In this document: positions 9,092-18,220 of the stretch, piece by piece
Layout of the letters: each line of letters begins with the position of its first letter
Position numbering within the stretch: the stretch's first letter is position 1
Origin: Myxococcales bacterium
GTDB lineage: Bacteria; Myxococcota_A; UBA9042; JABWCM01
DNA: 61,566 nt
Direction of reading: 5' to 3'
Assembly: GCA_013360285.1 (NCBI GenBank)
Contig: JABWCM010000058.1
Coordinates: forward strand, 1-61,566
Program-made: the position numbers and the translations under genes
Notes under the pieces: model-generated
Seen by the model: the letters and a program-made list of their open reading frames with translations, nothing else
What the model was told of the DNA's origin: nothing
Database searches by the model: none

Positions 9092-12000
9092 CTATCTGGC
9101 ACTGATTTTACGAATCGTATCGGCTATCCGTTCACAGTTTTCTGCAGCGCAATGTTTCGTCATTGCCTGCAAAGCGGCTAAAGCAGACCGGTCTCCCACT
9201 TTGCCCAATGCAATCAGGGCAGCGTCTTTAGCTCGCGGTTCGACGTCTTCGGTCGCCAACAACAATTCCGGAACAAGGCTTGCGTCACCCAACTCACCCA
9301 AGGCATTTAACACCTGCACTCGCACAGTTGGGAAATCACTGCGAAGCCAACCCACCAGTATTGGAATCGGGCGACGGTCGCCCAACCCCGCAACCGCCTC
9401 CGCCCAGGTCGCCTGAACTGCAAAATTTACCGGCGAAATGCGCGATCCCATCTCGATCACAGCGTCGGTTAAATTACCGTCCTTAATCCAGCCTGCCGCT
9501 TGGATCGCCGCGCGCTGGACCACCGCATCGGCATCTTTCATACCGTCCAGTACCGCCTGCCGAAACCAGTCGTCTGTGGGTGATGCAACCTTGCCGATAA
9601 ACTTATGGATCTTAGACCGCAAAGTGGGTCTCGCCGAACCCAACAAAGACACCATTTTTGGACCCAACGGCTTCAACGCCATATGCAGAGATACTCTTGC
9701 TTCCGCAAACGAATCGGGTCCACCATCCAGAGGCGGCAGATAGATCGGTTCGATGGCAGGTGAACCGTTTCCACCGATTAGTCGATCGATGGCCTGACCC
9801 AGCAACATTTGATCACTGGTGGAAATCAACTCCGCAAGAATTGAAACAGCCATAGTCGAGATTGCGGTTTCCAGCTCACCCTGCATTGTTGCGCTGCGCA
9901 CGGCAAAACCCATCAGCGTTTTCACCGAGACCTGGTCATTGAGCCTTGCAAGTTCAAAGTTAGCGAGTTGCAGATATGCTTCACGGATGCCCGCCTTCCA
10001 TGCAAACAGCTCGTTCGACGAGGCTGGACTGTCAGGGAGTACACCTGTCCGCAATAACCCCGCCAACGCCACATCGATCATCGGCTCGTCCGAGAACAAC
10101 AAATGCCGCAACAACGCCTGTTGTGCAACGGGCCCGCCAAGATTCCCCAAACTCCACAGTGCAGCGTGCACCACGTCCGGCGACGAATGTGTGATCAAAC
10201 GCGCAATATCCGGTACAACTTCTGGTAACCCGATCATTCCGAGCCCCCAGGCTGCGTTTGCGCTGATTCTGTCGACGGTGCTGCTTAACGCTTTTCTCAA
10301 CACCGGCACCGCATCCGGGAGACCACGGACGCCCAAGGCGAGACACGCCAATGCGCGCAAATCCGGACTGCCATGGGACAACGCCACTTCCGCTAACTTA
10401 CTAAAACTCGATGGGGTTTTGAGTGTACCAAGAGCCCACACGCCGATCGGACGCAGATGGATGTCGGTCGAATCCACTAGTCGGGTCAAACCGACAACGG
10501 CGGCATCCGCGCCACCAAACGCAACGGCGATCGCCGCCTGAGCACGAATCTCCCGGTCCGGATCGTCCAAAAGGCGCAAAAGCGGCAACGCAACGTTGGG
10601 GCTCCGTGTATTCTTCAATATCTCCAAAACCTTAGACCGCGTGCTGACATCATCTTGCAACGCTGCCACCAAATGAACCAACCCACGATCAACCAATCCC
10701 GCCAATTTTTGCCGAGTACCGGCATCCGTGGGATCTTTTTGCACTGCGAGAGTCAACGCGTGGCCAAGCTGCCGGTACAAATCTACCAGCAAAGTTCGAT
10801 ACACGGGACGGTCCGGCCACTGTTGCACCAGAGCCAGTAATCCGTCTTCCATGCGGTCCAACTTCCCCATCAACCCTGCAGCCTGCAACAATCTCTGGCC
10901 AGCCTGCATGATCGTAGGCGAATCGTCTGCGTGCTCAACCACTTTGCGCAACAAGAGTAGCTCATCGTCAACCAATCCACGTTCGTGATAAACCGTCGCT
11001 AATCGCAAATGAATGGCATAGTCGCGTCCACCCAGATCAACGGCCCGTCGATATTGGCGGATTGCACCATCGATATCTCCCTGCTGCCACAAAATATCAC
11101 CGACGTTCGCTTGGGCGCGAGCATCTGTGGGGTTCAGTTCTACGAGTTGACTGGAAACATGAATCGCGGAATCGGTATCACCAGCGCGCACCGCGTACTC
11201 GGCGTAACGAGCCAAATGTTCCGGCTTATTGGCGGCGTCCATTTCTGACAGTCGCAAAGCGAGTTCCCGTGCTTCATCGATCCGGTTGGTTCGGGCGAAC
11301 ACCCACTCCAAGGCCAACAACGAATCCAAGTCCTCCGGATGATTTTCGAGAATTTGACTCAACACCTGCTCAGCTTTGGCATAGGCGTGCTCAACAAGAT
11401 ACGTCGCCACAAGCAGTCGCCCGTCAAGCAGCAGATTCGTTTTGGTATCGAACCGGCGTCGCAGCTCCTGTTGCTTGTGGCGTAACATCCCAGAATTATT
11501 CCATATCTCAACAATTGCCGTCCTGGCTTTGTTTGCTTTTCTCCTGTCATCTCCGGCAAGTTCGAGGACATGAATCCACTGTTGGGCCGCCGCATCAAAC
11601 TTACGCTGCTTTACTAGAAATTCGGAATATTTTCGGCGAATTTTTTCATCGGCGGGATCGGCGGCAACAGCGTCCTTAAAATGCTGATCGGCAAGGTCAT
11701 TTCGCTGGTGCTGTGCTAAAGTAGTCGCTAATAGAACATGAGCAGTTGCTTTTTTTGGAACGATCTCCAGTAATTTTAGCCAGGTTGCGAGCGCAAGATC
11801 GCGTTTGCCGTTCGAATAGTAGTACTCACCCAAACCGAGAACATGGGCTTCTTCCCTAGGCTCAAGCCGCCTTAACGTCAACAATTGCTGAAGCACCAGG
11901 TCCCCAGAAACACCGAGGCGAACGTACTGATCCATGATCATTCCCTGAACTGCCGGATCTCGTGGATATCGGCTTGCCGTACGGCGCAATATCTCGGTAG

Positions 12001-13330
12001 CCTGTTTTTTGTCTCCTTTTCGTGCATGAAGCTCAGCGAGGCGAACCTCCAGTTGCGGGTCTTTACGCATCTGCTGAATCAATAGTTGTGTCTGTTCGAT
12101 GACTTCGTCGACCGCCCCTTGTCGCTCCAACAACCCTATCAGTGCCTGGCGCATCTCCACCGCCTTGGGGCGTAACCGCAGTGCCTCGCGGTACGTGGCC
12201 TGTGCCATTGAATCGTCGCCTAACTCCTCATAAAGCCGTCCACACAACGCGGTGATTTCATAGTCTTTGCCTATTTGAGGTTGATACTCCTGAAGCAACT
12301 CGGGAAGTCGCGCCGACCGGCGATACACACCAACTAGAAGTTCTCTGAGTTCTCGGTCATCACCCGTGCCCCGTCGAACCTTCGCCAGTCCCCGTCGAAG
12401 CATCGCGGCCGCTTGGTTTTCGTTGCCGAGGTCCAACAACAACGCGGCCGCCTCACGAAGGACCATCATCTGTGTGTAGTTATCTTTCTCGTCGACGCCA
12501 ATCTGCTGCCATAGCGCAAGCGCCTCCGCCAAAGCGCCCCAATTGCGGAACAGCTCCGCTATTTCCATTCGGGCGAACTTCGACCGGTCTCGTTCAAGCG
12601 CTCTCGCTGCCAATCCTTTCGCTCTATCGGCAAATCCTCCAACGAACGCTGTTTCGGCCGCTTTTTTATATAACTCAAAAGAAGCAGATCCTGCAGATTG
12701 AGCCGCCGTCTCGAGCACATTCAGCGCGTCTTCCCATCGTTGCTGATTCGCCAACACCTCGGCAAACAATTCGTGGATCTGCGGATTCCGCGGGGCAAGG
12801 GTTGCGGCTCTCTTTAGATATTCGATAGCTTTATCGGCATTCCCAGTAACTTTGTAAACCGCACCTGCAACCGTCAAACTACGAACATCATCATGATTAT
12901 TTTGAATTTGCCTCTCCAGGTCCTGTAATATAACACCGACACCTCCGGCCAACTGAGCCTCTTCCACCAACCGCCGTAAAGCAAAGCTGTCCGCCGGATT
13001 TTTCCCGACACGGTCCACATACGCGCGTATGTCACGCGAAATGTTCGCGTCGGACCTCGGACTGGTGACCATTTGGACACCTGGTTTTTTTGCTTGGGAA
13101 CTCGATTTTTTCGTGTTGGGTGATCCGCCTTTTTTTGTGGCTGCACTTTTTGTCGTTTTTTTTCGGATTTCCCAATCCTGGGCGATAACGCTCGGAGTTT
13201 TTTCAGCGACCCAAGAGGCGACAAAAAATACCATCACGAAAAAGCCGACCAACCCCAATCTATAACCGGGAGCAAGGCGGAAAAAAATGCTTTTTGGGCG
13301 AACGTTCACTCTGATTTCCCGATCCAACAT
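9092..13330 (-). CDS. Giant membrane-anchored TPR and HEAT-repeat protein
   Basis: 1412 aa. After a basic N-terminus, one hydrophobic segment (about residues 26-48) should anchor or export the protein, followed by a Lys/Ser/Thr-rich linker (about 50-90). Residues about 95-860 are TPR repeats, with recurrent patterns such as NADKAIEYLKRAATLAPRNPQIHE. From about 880 to the end are HEAT/PBS-type repeats (DDPDREIRAQAAIAVAFGGADAAV, RRPIPILVGWLRS). This is a scaffold architecture; no catalytic residues are visible. The start lies only 9 bp downstream of the stop of the PocR-type sigma-54 activator, so the two are almost certainly co-transcribed. Such TPR giants are common in gliding bacteria, but linking this one to motility is inference. 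Confidence 0.85.
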   Translation of the reverse strand: MLDREIRVNVRPKSIFFRLAPGYRLGLVGFFVMVFFVASWVAEKTPSVIAQDWEIRKKTTKSAATKKGGSPNTKKSSSQAKKPGVQMVTSPRSDANISRDIRAYVDRVGKNPADSFALRRLVEEAQLAGGVGVILQDLERQIQNNHDDVRSLTVAGAVYKVTGNADKAIEYLKRAATLAPRNPQIHELFAEVLANQQRWEDALNVLETAAQSAGSASFELYKKAAETAFVGGFADRAKGLAARALERDRSKFARMEIAELFRNWGALAEALALWQQIGVDEKDNYTQMMVLREAAALLLDLGNENQAAAMLRRGLAKVRRGTGDDRELRELLVGVYRRSARLPELLQEYQPQIGKDYEITALCGRLYEELGDDSMAQATYREALRLRPKAVEMRQALIGLLERQGAVDEVIEQTQLLIQQMRKDPQLEVRLAELHARKGDKKQATEILRRTASRYPRDPAVQGMIMDQYVRLGVSGDLVLQQLLTLRRLEPREEAHVLGLGEYYYSNGKRDLALATWLKLLEIVPKKATAHVLLATTLAQHQRNDLADQHFKDAVAADPADEKIRRKYSEFLVKQRKFDAAAQQWIHVLELAGDDRRKANKARTAIVEIWNNSGMLRHKQQELRRRFDTKTNLLLDGRLLVATYLVEHAYAKAEQVLSQILENHPEDLDSLLALEWVFARTNRIDEARELALRLSEMDAANKPEHLARYAEYAVRAGDTDSAIHVSSQLVELNPTDARAQANVGDILWQQGDIDGAIRQYRRAVDLGGRDYAIHLRLATVYHERGLVDDELLLLRKVVEHADDSPTIMQAGQRLLQAAGLMGKLDRMEDGLLALVQQWPDRPVYRTLLVDLYRQLGHALTLAVQKDPTDAGTRQKLAGLVDRGLVHLVAALQDDVSTRSKVLEILKNTRSPNVALPLLRLLDDPDREIRAQAAIAVAFGGADAAVVGLTRLVDSTDIHLRPIGVWALGTLKTPSSFSKLAEVALSHGSPDLRALACLALGVRGLPDAVPVLRKALSSTVDRISANAAWGLGMIGLPEVVPDIARLITHSSPDVVHAALWSLGNLGGPVAQQALLRHLLFSDEPMIDVALAGLLRTGVLPDSPASSNELFAWKAGIREAYLQLANFELARLNDQVSVKTLMGFAVRSATMQGELETAISTMAVSILAELISTSDQMLLGQAIDRLIGGNGSPAIEPIYLPPLDGGPDSFAEARVSLHMALKPLGPKMVSLLGSARPTLRSKIHKFIGKVASPTDDWFRQAVLDGMKDADAVVQRAAIQAAGWIKDGNLTDAVIEMGSRISPVNFAVQATWAEAVAGLGDRRPIPILVGWLRSDFPTVRVQVLNALGELGDASLVPELLLATEDVEPRAKDAALIALGKVGDRSALAALQAMTKHCAAENCERIADTIRKISAR

Positions 13331-13339
13331 AACGGTAAA

Positions 13340-14911
13340 TTAGTCGCGAACCGACGGAATCGGTCCGTCCAGATTGTAGACTTTGATTTTCGCAGCGAGG
13401 GTTGTGCGGCTAAGGCCCAGTTCCCGGGCGAGCACCGCTTTCTTCCAATGAGTACGAACAAGTCCCTCAGCGATCATCTTCCGCTCTAGGCCAACGATTG
13501 CATCTTTCATTTTGCCGTGATGGGGAACTCCCGAAAAGGTATCCGTTAGATTCTGCCCAATATGCTCACTTACGAGCTCGGGACTGATTGAAGTAGCGTC
13601 ACCGGATAACACCACGAGTCGTTCAATTTCGTTTTGGAGTTCCCGAATATTCCCCGGCCACGAGTATGCCACAAACCGCTCCATAACACCCGGTTGCAGC
13701 GTTTTGATAGCAGTCCCCGTCTTTCCTGCCATTTTGACCAAAAAATGGTCAGCCAAAAGCTTGATATCGTTGACACGCTCCCTTAGTGGCGGCAAGTGCA
13801 GGTTGATGACGTTGAGTCTGTAGAATAAGTCCTCTCTGAATGTACCATCTTGTACCATTTTTCGCAGTGGACGGTTGGTCGCGGCCAACACCCGAACATC
13901 CACACGCACGGACTCCACCGAACCAACAGGCGTAAAGGATCCGTCTTGGAGCACACGCAACACTTTTACTTGCATTGCCGGACTCATGTCTCCTACCTCA
14001 TCAAGAAAGATCGTTCCTGTGTGTGCGGCGGAAAACAAACCCGGTTTATCGCGGACGGCACCGGTAAATGAACCTTTGGTATGCCCAAACAGCTCGCTTT
14101 CAAGCAAAGTATCCGGTACCGCAGCACAGTTTTTTATCACGAATGGCCGCTGACGACGGTTGCTTTGTCCATGAATGGCGCGAGCCACCATTTCTTTACC
14201 CGTACCGTTCTCTCCGGTGATCAGGATCGTGCTGTCCGATGTCGCCACACGACGCACCAAGTCGAGCACTTTTCGCATTCCTTTTGATCCACCAACCAAA
14301 TCACCTTCTTTTGTGGCCCCCATCGGCATCCATGCTTGCAGTTCTTCGTCATCCTGGCCGGGTTTGCCCCAACCATCAAACTGTTGCAGTTGAATCGCCA
14401 ATGTTTCCACCAAATCGCAAAGTTGTTCAAAATCACGTTTGTTCAGTACGGGAATTTGTTCCGCCGCTACCGCAGGTGCATCAACGTGGATCGCGTAACG
14501 GCGAGCTGACGCGACAATGAGCCGACATCGCCGCAGTTTGTCTTCTTCGAGGACGAACCCCCCTGTAAAGAGGACACCTACCGCGGTTCCGTCGTGAATC
14601 ACGGGGACCATTAACATCGGAAAGGACAAGTGACAGGTTTCCGCCAACATCGCTCGAGGTGTGTCACTGGATTGCCGCAACACTTGTTCAACCGCCGCAG
14701 CAACAGAACGGTTACAAAGACGGAAGCCTTCGGCAGACGTGAGTGACGCGCGGCAAAACGGGTTGTCAGGAGGCACAACGACGCCTCTTGCATGGTCGGT
14801 AACATACCCATCCGGGGTGGCAAATCCGACTTCAAGTCGCCACCATCTGAGTATATATTCGCGCATACGGCGAACAATTGGCATATCTTCGAGAAATTGA
14901 AAGTCATTCAT
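13340..14911 (-). CDS. Sigma-54-dependent transcriptional activator with PocR-like sensor
   Basis: 523 aa, start ATG preceded by GGGGGA. The N-terminal 145 residues resemble the PocR ligand-binding domain: FCRASLTSAEGFRLCNRS with Cys53 and Cys66, and ETCHLSFPMLMVPV with Cys93, a possible metal or redox cluster. Then comes an AAA+ core: Walker A GENGTGKE (about 233-240), the sigma-54 contact loop GSFTGA (280-285, Ser replacing the usual Ala of GAFTGA), Walker B IFLDEVGD and a C-terminal Fis-type helix-turn-helix (ARELGLSRTTLAAKIK). There is no receiver domain, so it probably senses a small molecule directly. Target promoters are not evident. It forms an operon with the giant TPR/HEAT gene. Confidence 0.92.
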   Translation of the reverse strand: MNDFQFLEDMPIVRRMREYILRWWRLEVGFATPDGYVTDHARGVVVPPDNPFCRASLTSAEGFRLCNRSVAAAVEQVLRQSSDTPRAMLAETCHLSFPMLMVPVIHDGTAVGVLFTGGFVLEEDKLRRCRLIVASARRYAIHVDAPAVAAEQIPVLNKRDFEQLCDLVETLAIQLQQFDGWGKPGQDDEELQAWMPMGATKEGDLVGGSKGMRKVLDLVRRVATSDSTILITGENGTGKEMVARAIHGQSNRRQRPFVIKNCAAVPDTLLESELFGHTKGSFTGAVRDKPGLFSAAHTGTIFLDEVGDMSPAMQVKVLRVLQDGSFTPVGSVESVRVDVRVLAATNRPLRKMVQDGTFREDLFYRLNVINLHLPPLRERVNDIKLLADHFLVKMAGKTGTAIKTLQPGVMERFVAYSWPGNIRELQNEIERLVVLSGDATSISPELVSEHIGQNLTDTFSGVPHHGKMKDAIVGLERKMIAEGLVRTHWKKAVLARELGLSRTTLAAKIKVYNLDGPIPSVRD

Positions 14912-15201
14912 CGTCGGATTCCCCCAATTATAAGAAAAAAATAGTTTTTTCTAAAGATCGGCTTTTTTTCACCGCTGTCGGAACAACAGTGTCCGTGCAC
15001 ATCGTGTTTGGGCCCGTCCTGGTCTTCAGACGATCAGATGGTCGCTTCCGGCTTGAAGCTGACCATCTGACCGCATCTGATCGAACCTACGGGAAAAGCG
15101 AGTTGTTGCGACTAACTTAAATCGGCAGTAGCGCCAGAATCCCACGAATGATTATGAAGACTCGACAACCCGCTGGTCAAGACGATACAGTCCTCACATG
15201 T

Positions 15202-15233
15202 CCTCTGAACGGATCGGTTACTCCGTTCAGAGG
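15202..15233. repeat. Perfect 12-bp hairpin
   Basis: CCTCTGAACGGA (15202-15213) pairs perfectly with 15222-15233 across an 8-base loop. The right side is followed by AAATATA, not a T-run, so it is a poor intrinsic terminator on the + strand. It could be a fragment of the palindromic family or a protein-binding site. Confidence 0.6.
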
Positions 15234-15284
15234 AAATATATGGATAGGCAAAGTACGAGGCACGTGCAGCGCACAATCCACGGA

Positions 15285-15602
15285 CAGAGGGTCAGCTTCA
15301 AGCCGGGAGTGACCATGGTCGAGCCGATTTTGAGTCGGATTGTCCTGGGCCGGATCGAGGAACATCGGGAATATTCCGCTGGGACGAAACTGGACAAGGC
15401 AGCCTAAATTAGCCGAACAGGGTTCACTTATCTATTTCCGCTGACCCTCTCAGAGGGTCAGCGGGAATAAGGAAGTGACCATGGTCGAGCTAATTTAGCG
15501 CTGAATTGGCCGGGACCGGACTGAGGAATATCGGGAATATTCCGCAAGGACGGGACTGGACAAGGCAGCCTAAATTAGCCTCCGCTGACCCTCTCAGAGG
15601 GT
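15285..15602. repeat. Two tandem copies of the dispersed palindromic element
   Basis: Unit 1 (15285-15456) and unit 2 (15451-15602) share the junction CTGACCCTCTCAGAGGGTCAG. Each runs from AGAGGGTCAGC to GCTGACCCTCT. Matching arms contain GACCATGGTCGAGC and AATTTAGC on one side and AAATTAGC and GTTCACTTATCTATTTCC on the other (the second arm is abbreviated in unit 2). The core (A)ATCGGGAATATTCCGC lies at 15361-15387 and 15521-15550. The last bases, AGAGGGTGTTTT, match the ends of the GTGTTT-type elements at 34044 and 61467. Confidence 0.85.
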
Positions 15603-15657
15603 GTTTTGACTGCCCAGGCTATAGCCTTGTGCCAATATGTTATCGTAGTGGTAGCTT

Positions 15658-17442
15658 ATGAAACTGAGTGGAACGCTATCTAAGTACGCTCATCTGGACC
15701 TACTCCGTGTTTTGCAAGCCGAGGTCGTAACCGGCAAGTTGGACTTAAGAGCGGGCGACGACCACGTTGAATTGTATTTTGAAAAAGGAGTTGTAATATT
15801 GGCACGTTCCAGCGCTGTCCGGCATTCGTACCCGGCTTTTCTCCTGCGACATCGTATTCTTGACCGCGATGCGCTTAAGGAACTGCTGGATCAAGCGAAT
15901 CTAACCCGCCATCCGTTGGAAAAACTACTCGTTGACTCGGGTGTTCTGGACGAATTGCATCTACGTGCATCCAAACTCGGAATGGCACGTTATATTCTTT
16001 GTTTCGCCTTCGGCATGGCACCGGCAACCTATCGATTTGTTCGTATGGCGCCTCCCCCTGCCGGCTTACCTGAATTGTCGTTGGATCCCGAGATCGAGTT
16101 TTTTCGTTTCGTAGCACTAAGGGACGCAATCGTCGATCAGCAGGCGGAGTTGAATGACCTCACCGACCAGACAATCCATCCAACGGCACTGATGGAAAGC
16201 AGAATCGCCAAAGTTCGGGAGGCGTTTACCGGTTCGGCAACCGGCTCAGACGCGATTTTGGACTTGATTGAGACCAGCACAAAGTCGATCCAGGCTCTGA
16301 TAGGCCGTGGTTTCGCTTCCGAAGATGTGATACGCCGCGCATTCGCGTTGCACAAAGCGGGTCTGGTAAGATTCGATTCCGGCGTCAATTGGGAAAGTGT
16401 TTGGAACGACGCTTTTGAAGAGCACCGCCTGACCGTTGCCTTAGACGGCGGCGGTTTTAGGGACTCCGCAACCGCGGCAAACTCAGGTGGTTCCACGGTA
16501 CAAGCTGGATCAGCAGACAACGACCGTACTGCACGGGCACAATTGGTTTTACGGTCGGTCGAACCGACGGATGCCCGAGGGCGACCTCAAACGCCACGCC
16601 AACGAAATGCAGGTGACAAACCTGGGGAAACACAATCAGGAACGGCGATGACCGGCTCCTCGTTGGGTTCGGGAATTGAAGACGTGTTGCTGGAACTTCA
16701 GGACAGAATGACGCACCAAACCCTGTATGACGTTCTAGGTGTCGCGCCGGACGCCCCACTAAGCGAAATCCGGGAAAACTATCGTTACCTTCGTACAAAA
16801 TACGATCCCGCGGCGTATGAAGAATTTCTTTTGTCTCCCGAAGCCAGAGAGGCACTGCGATCAATTGCCGATCGCCTTGAGCAGGCGTATCGAACACTGA
16901 CAGACCAACGCCGGCGTTCTTCATATAATTCCGGGAGAAAAATCGAGAACGGCGTACTTCGCGCAACAGTAGAGTCGGTATTTGGGGCAGAAAGTCTCGC
17001 TCAACAGGCCGCAGAAGCGCTAAAATCTGGACAATTTCAGCATTCTGCCAATATTTACCGAGAAGCCATACGCCACACTCCGTACGACGCAACCTTACAC
17101 GCCGATCTTGCGTGGGCAATTTTCCAAGGCATCTGGAAGGGAGGAATGCCTGAGCTGGATCATCGGGCAGAAGTGGAAGCAGAACTTGCTCAAGCGATGC
17201 GATACAACCCGCGCAGCGAGCAGGCTCTTCGAGTACGAGCGCGTATCGCACGATTGGAGGGGCGGCCCCGAGATGCTATCGAAGCTTATCAGCGGGTTTT
17301 GGCGCTCAACCCTCAGAGCCAGGAAGCACGCCGGGCACTCCGCGAACTCAAAAACTCAGACAAACGAGACATTCTGCAAGACGATCAAGGGTCAAACGCA
17401 AGTGTAATCAGCCTTCTGTCGGGAATCTTCCGAAAAAAATGA
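15658..17442 (+). CDS. DUF4388 (PatA-N-like) protein with degenerate J domain and TPRs
   Basis: 594 aa, cytoplasmic. Residues about 1-110 resemble the DUF4388/PatA N-terminal domain (LSGTLSKYAHLDLLRVLQAEVVTG, GKLDL, VYFEKG-like turn). A low-complexity linker covers about 265-340. A DnaJ-like domain occupies about 354-425 (YDVLGVAPDAPLSEIRENYRYL... and a final helix AYRTLTDQRRR). The HPD tripeptide that stimulates Hsp70 is replaced by Y-D-P at about 382-384, so this is probably a J-like domain that cannot activate DnaK. TPRs follow (about 450-575). DUF4388 modules are common in myxobacterial signalling and motility proteins. An adaptor role is inference. Start codon has only a weak upstream GG. 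Confidence 0.82.
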   Translation: MKLSGTLSKYAHLDLLRVLQAEVVTGKLDLRAGDDHVELYFEKGVVILARSSAVRHSYPAFLLRHRILDRDALKELLDQANLTRHPLEKLLVDSGVLDELHLRASKLGMARYILCFAFGMAPATYRFVRMAPPPAGLPELSLDPEIEFFRFVALRDAIVDQQAELNDLTDQTIHPTALMESRIAKVREAFTGSATGSDAILDLIETSTKSIQALIGRGFASEDVIRRAFALHKAGLVRFDSGVNWESVWNDAFEEHRLTVALDGGGFRDSATAANSGGSTVQAGSADNDRTARAQLVLRSVEPTDARGRPQTPRQRNAGDKPGETQSGTAMTGSSLGSGIEDVLLELQDRMTHQTLYDVLGVAPDAPLSEIRENYRYLRTKYDPAAYEEFLLSPEAREALRSIADRLEQAYRTLTDQRRRSSYNSGRKIENGVLRATVESVFGAESLAQQAAEALKSGQFQHSANIYREAIRHTPYDATLHADLAWAIFQGIWKGGMPELDHRAEVEAELAQAMRYNPRSEQALRVRARIARLEGRPRDAIEAYQRVLALNPQSQEARRALRELKNSDKRDILQDDQGSNASVISLLSGIFRKK

Positions 17443-17493
17443 CCGACGTTGACCGTGAATTGAGTAACAACGTCTCCACGGACAACACCATCG

Positions 17494-18183
17494 TTACTTT
17501 ACTGACAATCCTGATAAGATAAGTTCAATCTCCGGAACCGGCGGCAACGACTGTTCGTTCCAGTTCGCGGCCACTTCGAGTACAACCACCCGCGAAGCAA
17601 CAATGGCAAATACAACGTAGGATGATCGCCAATATCGGAGCGGAATCGTGCTTCGATACATCCCTACAGCGTACTGATCGGCTGATCGTACACGAAACCT
17701 CTCAGAAAGTTGTTCCCGACACTCCCCAACCGCCTGATTCTGCCCGAAATAGGCATTCTCATATGTGTCGATGACTTCGCTCAGTGTCATCTCTCCCAAA
17801 GGCTGCATCGTGACGCGCACATTCACTGCTCCGCTGGGTGACTGTGCCTCCGCCTGGCGATCCGCTACTACGCGCAGCGGACCCCACCTGTCTGGTAACC
17901 ACAACGACACACCCCACCTGTCAATTCGGTGTTCCTTGCCCCTCACGTTGGGTAATGACCCATCACGTTTACTCTCCGAAATACCACAAGCAAAAGCCTG
18001 TTCGACCAGTTGATTGAAAGTAACGGCCGAGGTTTGGCGAGCGACGAAACCACTTAACAACACGGCCACCCCAATCACCCAAGTTGTGGATTCGCGGAAC
18101 GCCAATAGGCGCTCCGGCAACGCCGTAATGAATCGATACAAGTAGCTGTGAGAGCATGTGTTAGACAAGGACAATGTGGGCAT
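17494..18183 (-). CDS. Hypothetical membrane-anchored protein
   Basis: About 229 aa from the ATG at 18183; an upstream start at 18237 would overlap gshB. One hydrophobic segment (about 30-48, TTWVIGVAVLLSGFVA) precedes an extracytoplasmic part of mixed alpha/beta character: RWGVSLWLPDRWGPLRVVADRQ, a beta-rich middle and VVVLEVAANWNEQSLPPVPEIELILSGL. No family recognised. The sequence reads like a small envelope domain, comparable in style to DUF1795/DcrB-like or PsbP-like folds, which is only an impression. It lies 37 bp downstream of gshB on the same strand, so co-transcription is likely. It converges with the DUF4388 gene. Confidence 0.65.
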   Translation of the reverse strand: MPTLSLSNTCSHSYLYRFITALPERLLAFRESTTWVIGVAVLLSGFVARQTSAVTFNQLVEQAFACGISESKRDGSLPNVRGKEHRIDRWGVSLWLPDRWGPLRVVADRQAEAQSPSGAVNVRVTMQPLGEMTLSEVIDTYENAYFGQNQAVGECREQLSERFRVRSADQYAVGMYRSTIPLRYWRSSYVVFAIVASRVVVLEVAANWNEQSLPPVPEIELILSGLSVK

Positions 18184-18220
18184 CGTGAAGCCAACCTTAG
18201 CTAATAGAACCCCCAAAGTG

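Larger units (their letters stand above)
14912..15657. other. 746-bp repeat-rich intergenic gap without a gene
   Basis: Lies between divergent genes. It holds an inverted pair around 15035-15070 (CAGATGGTC and GACCATCTG flanking an inner GCTTCCGGCTTGAAGC), a perfect 12-bp hairpin (15202-15233) and two tandem copies of the dispersed palindromic element (15285-15602). No plausible coding frame. The promoters of both flanking genes should lie here, but I cannot place them confidently. Confidence 0.7.

Noticed and set aside
15202-15602. CRISPR array
   Set aside because: The repeats are about 150-bp palindromes in direct contact without regular spacers, and no cas genes are present.
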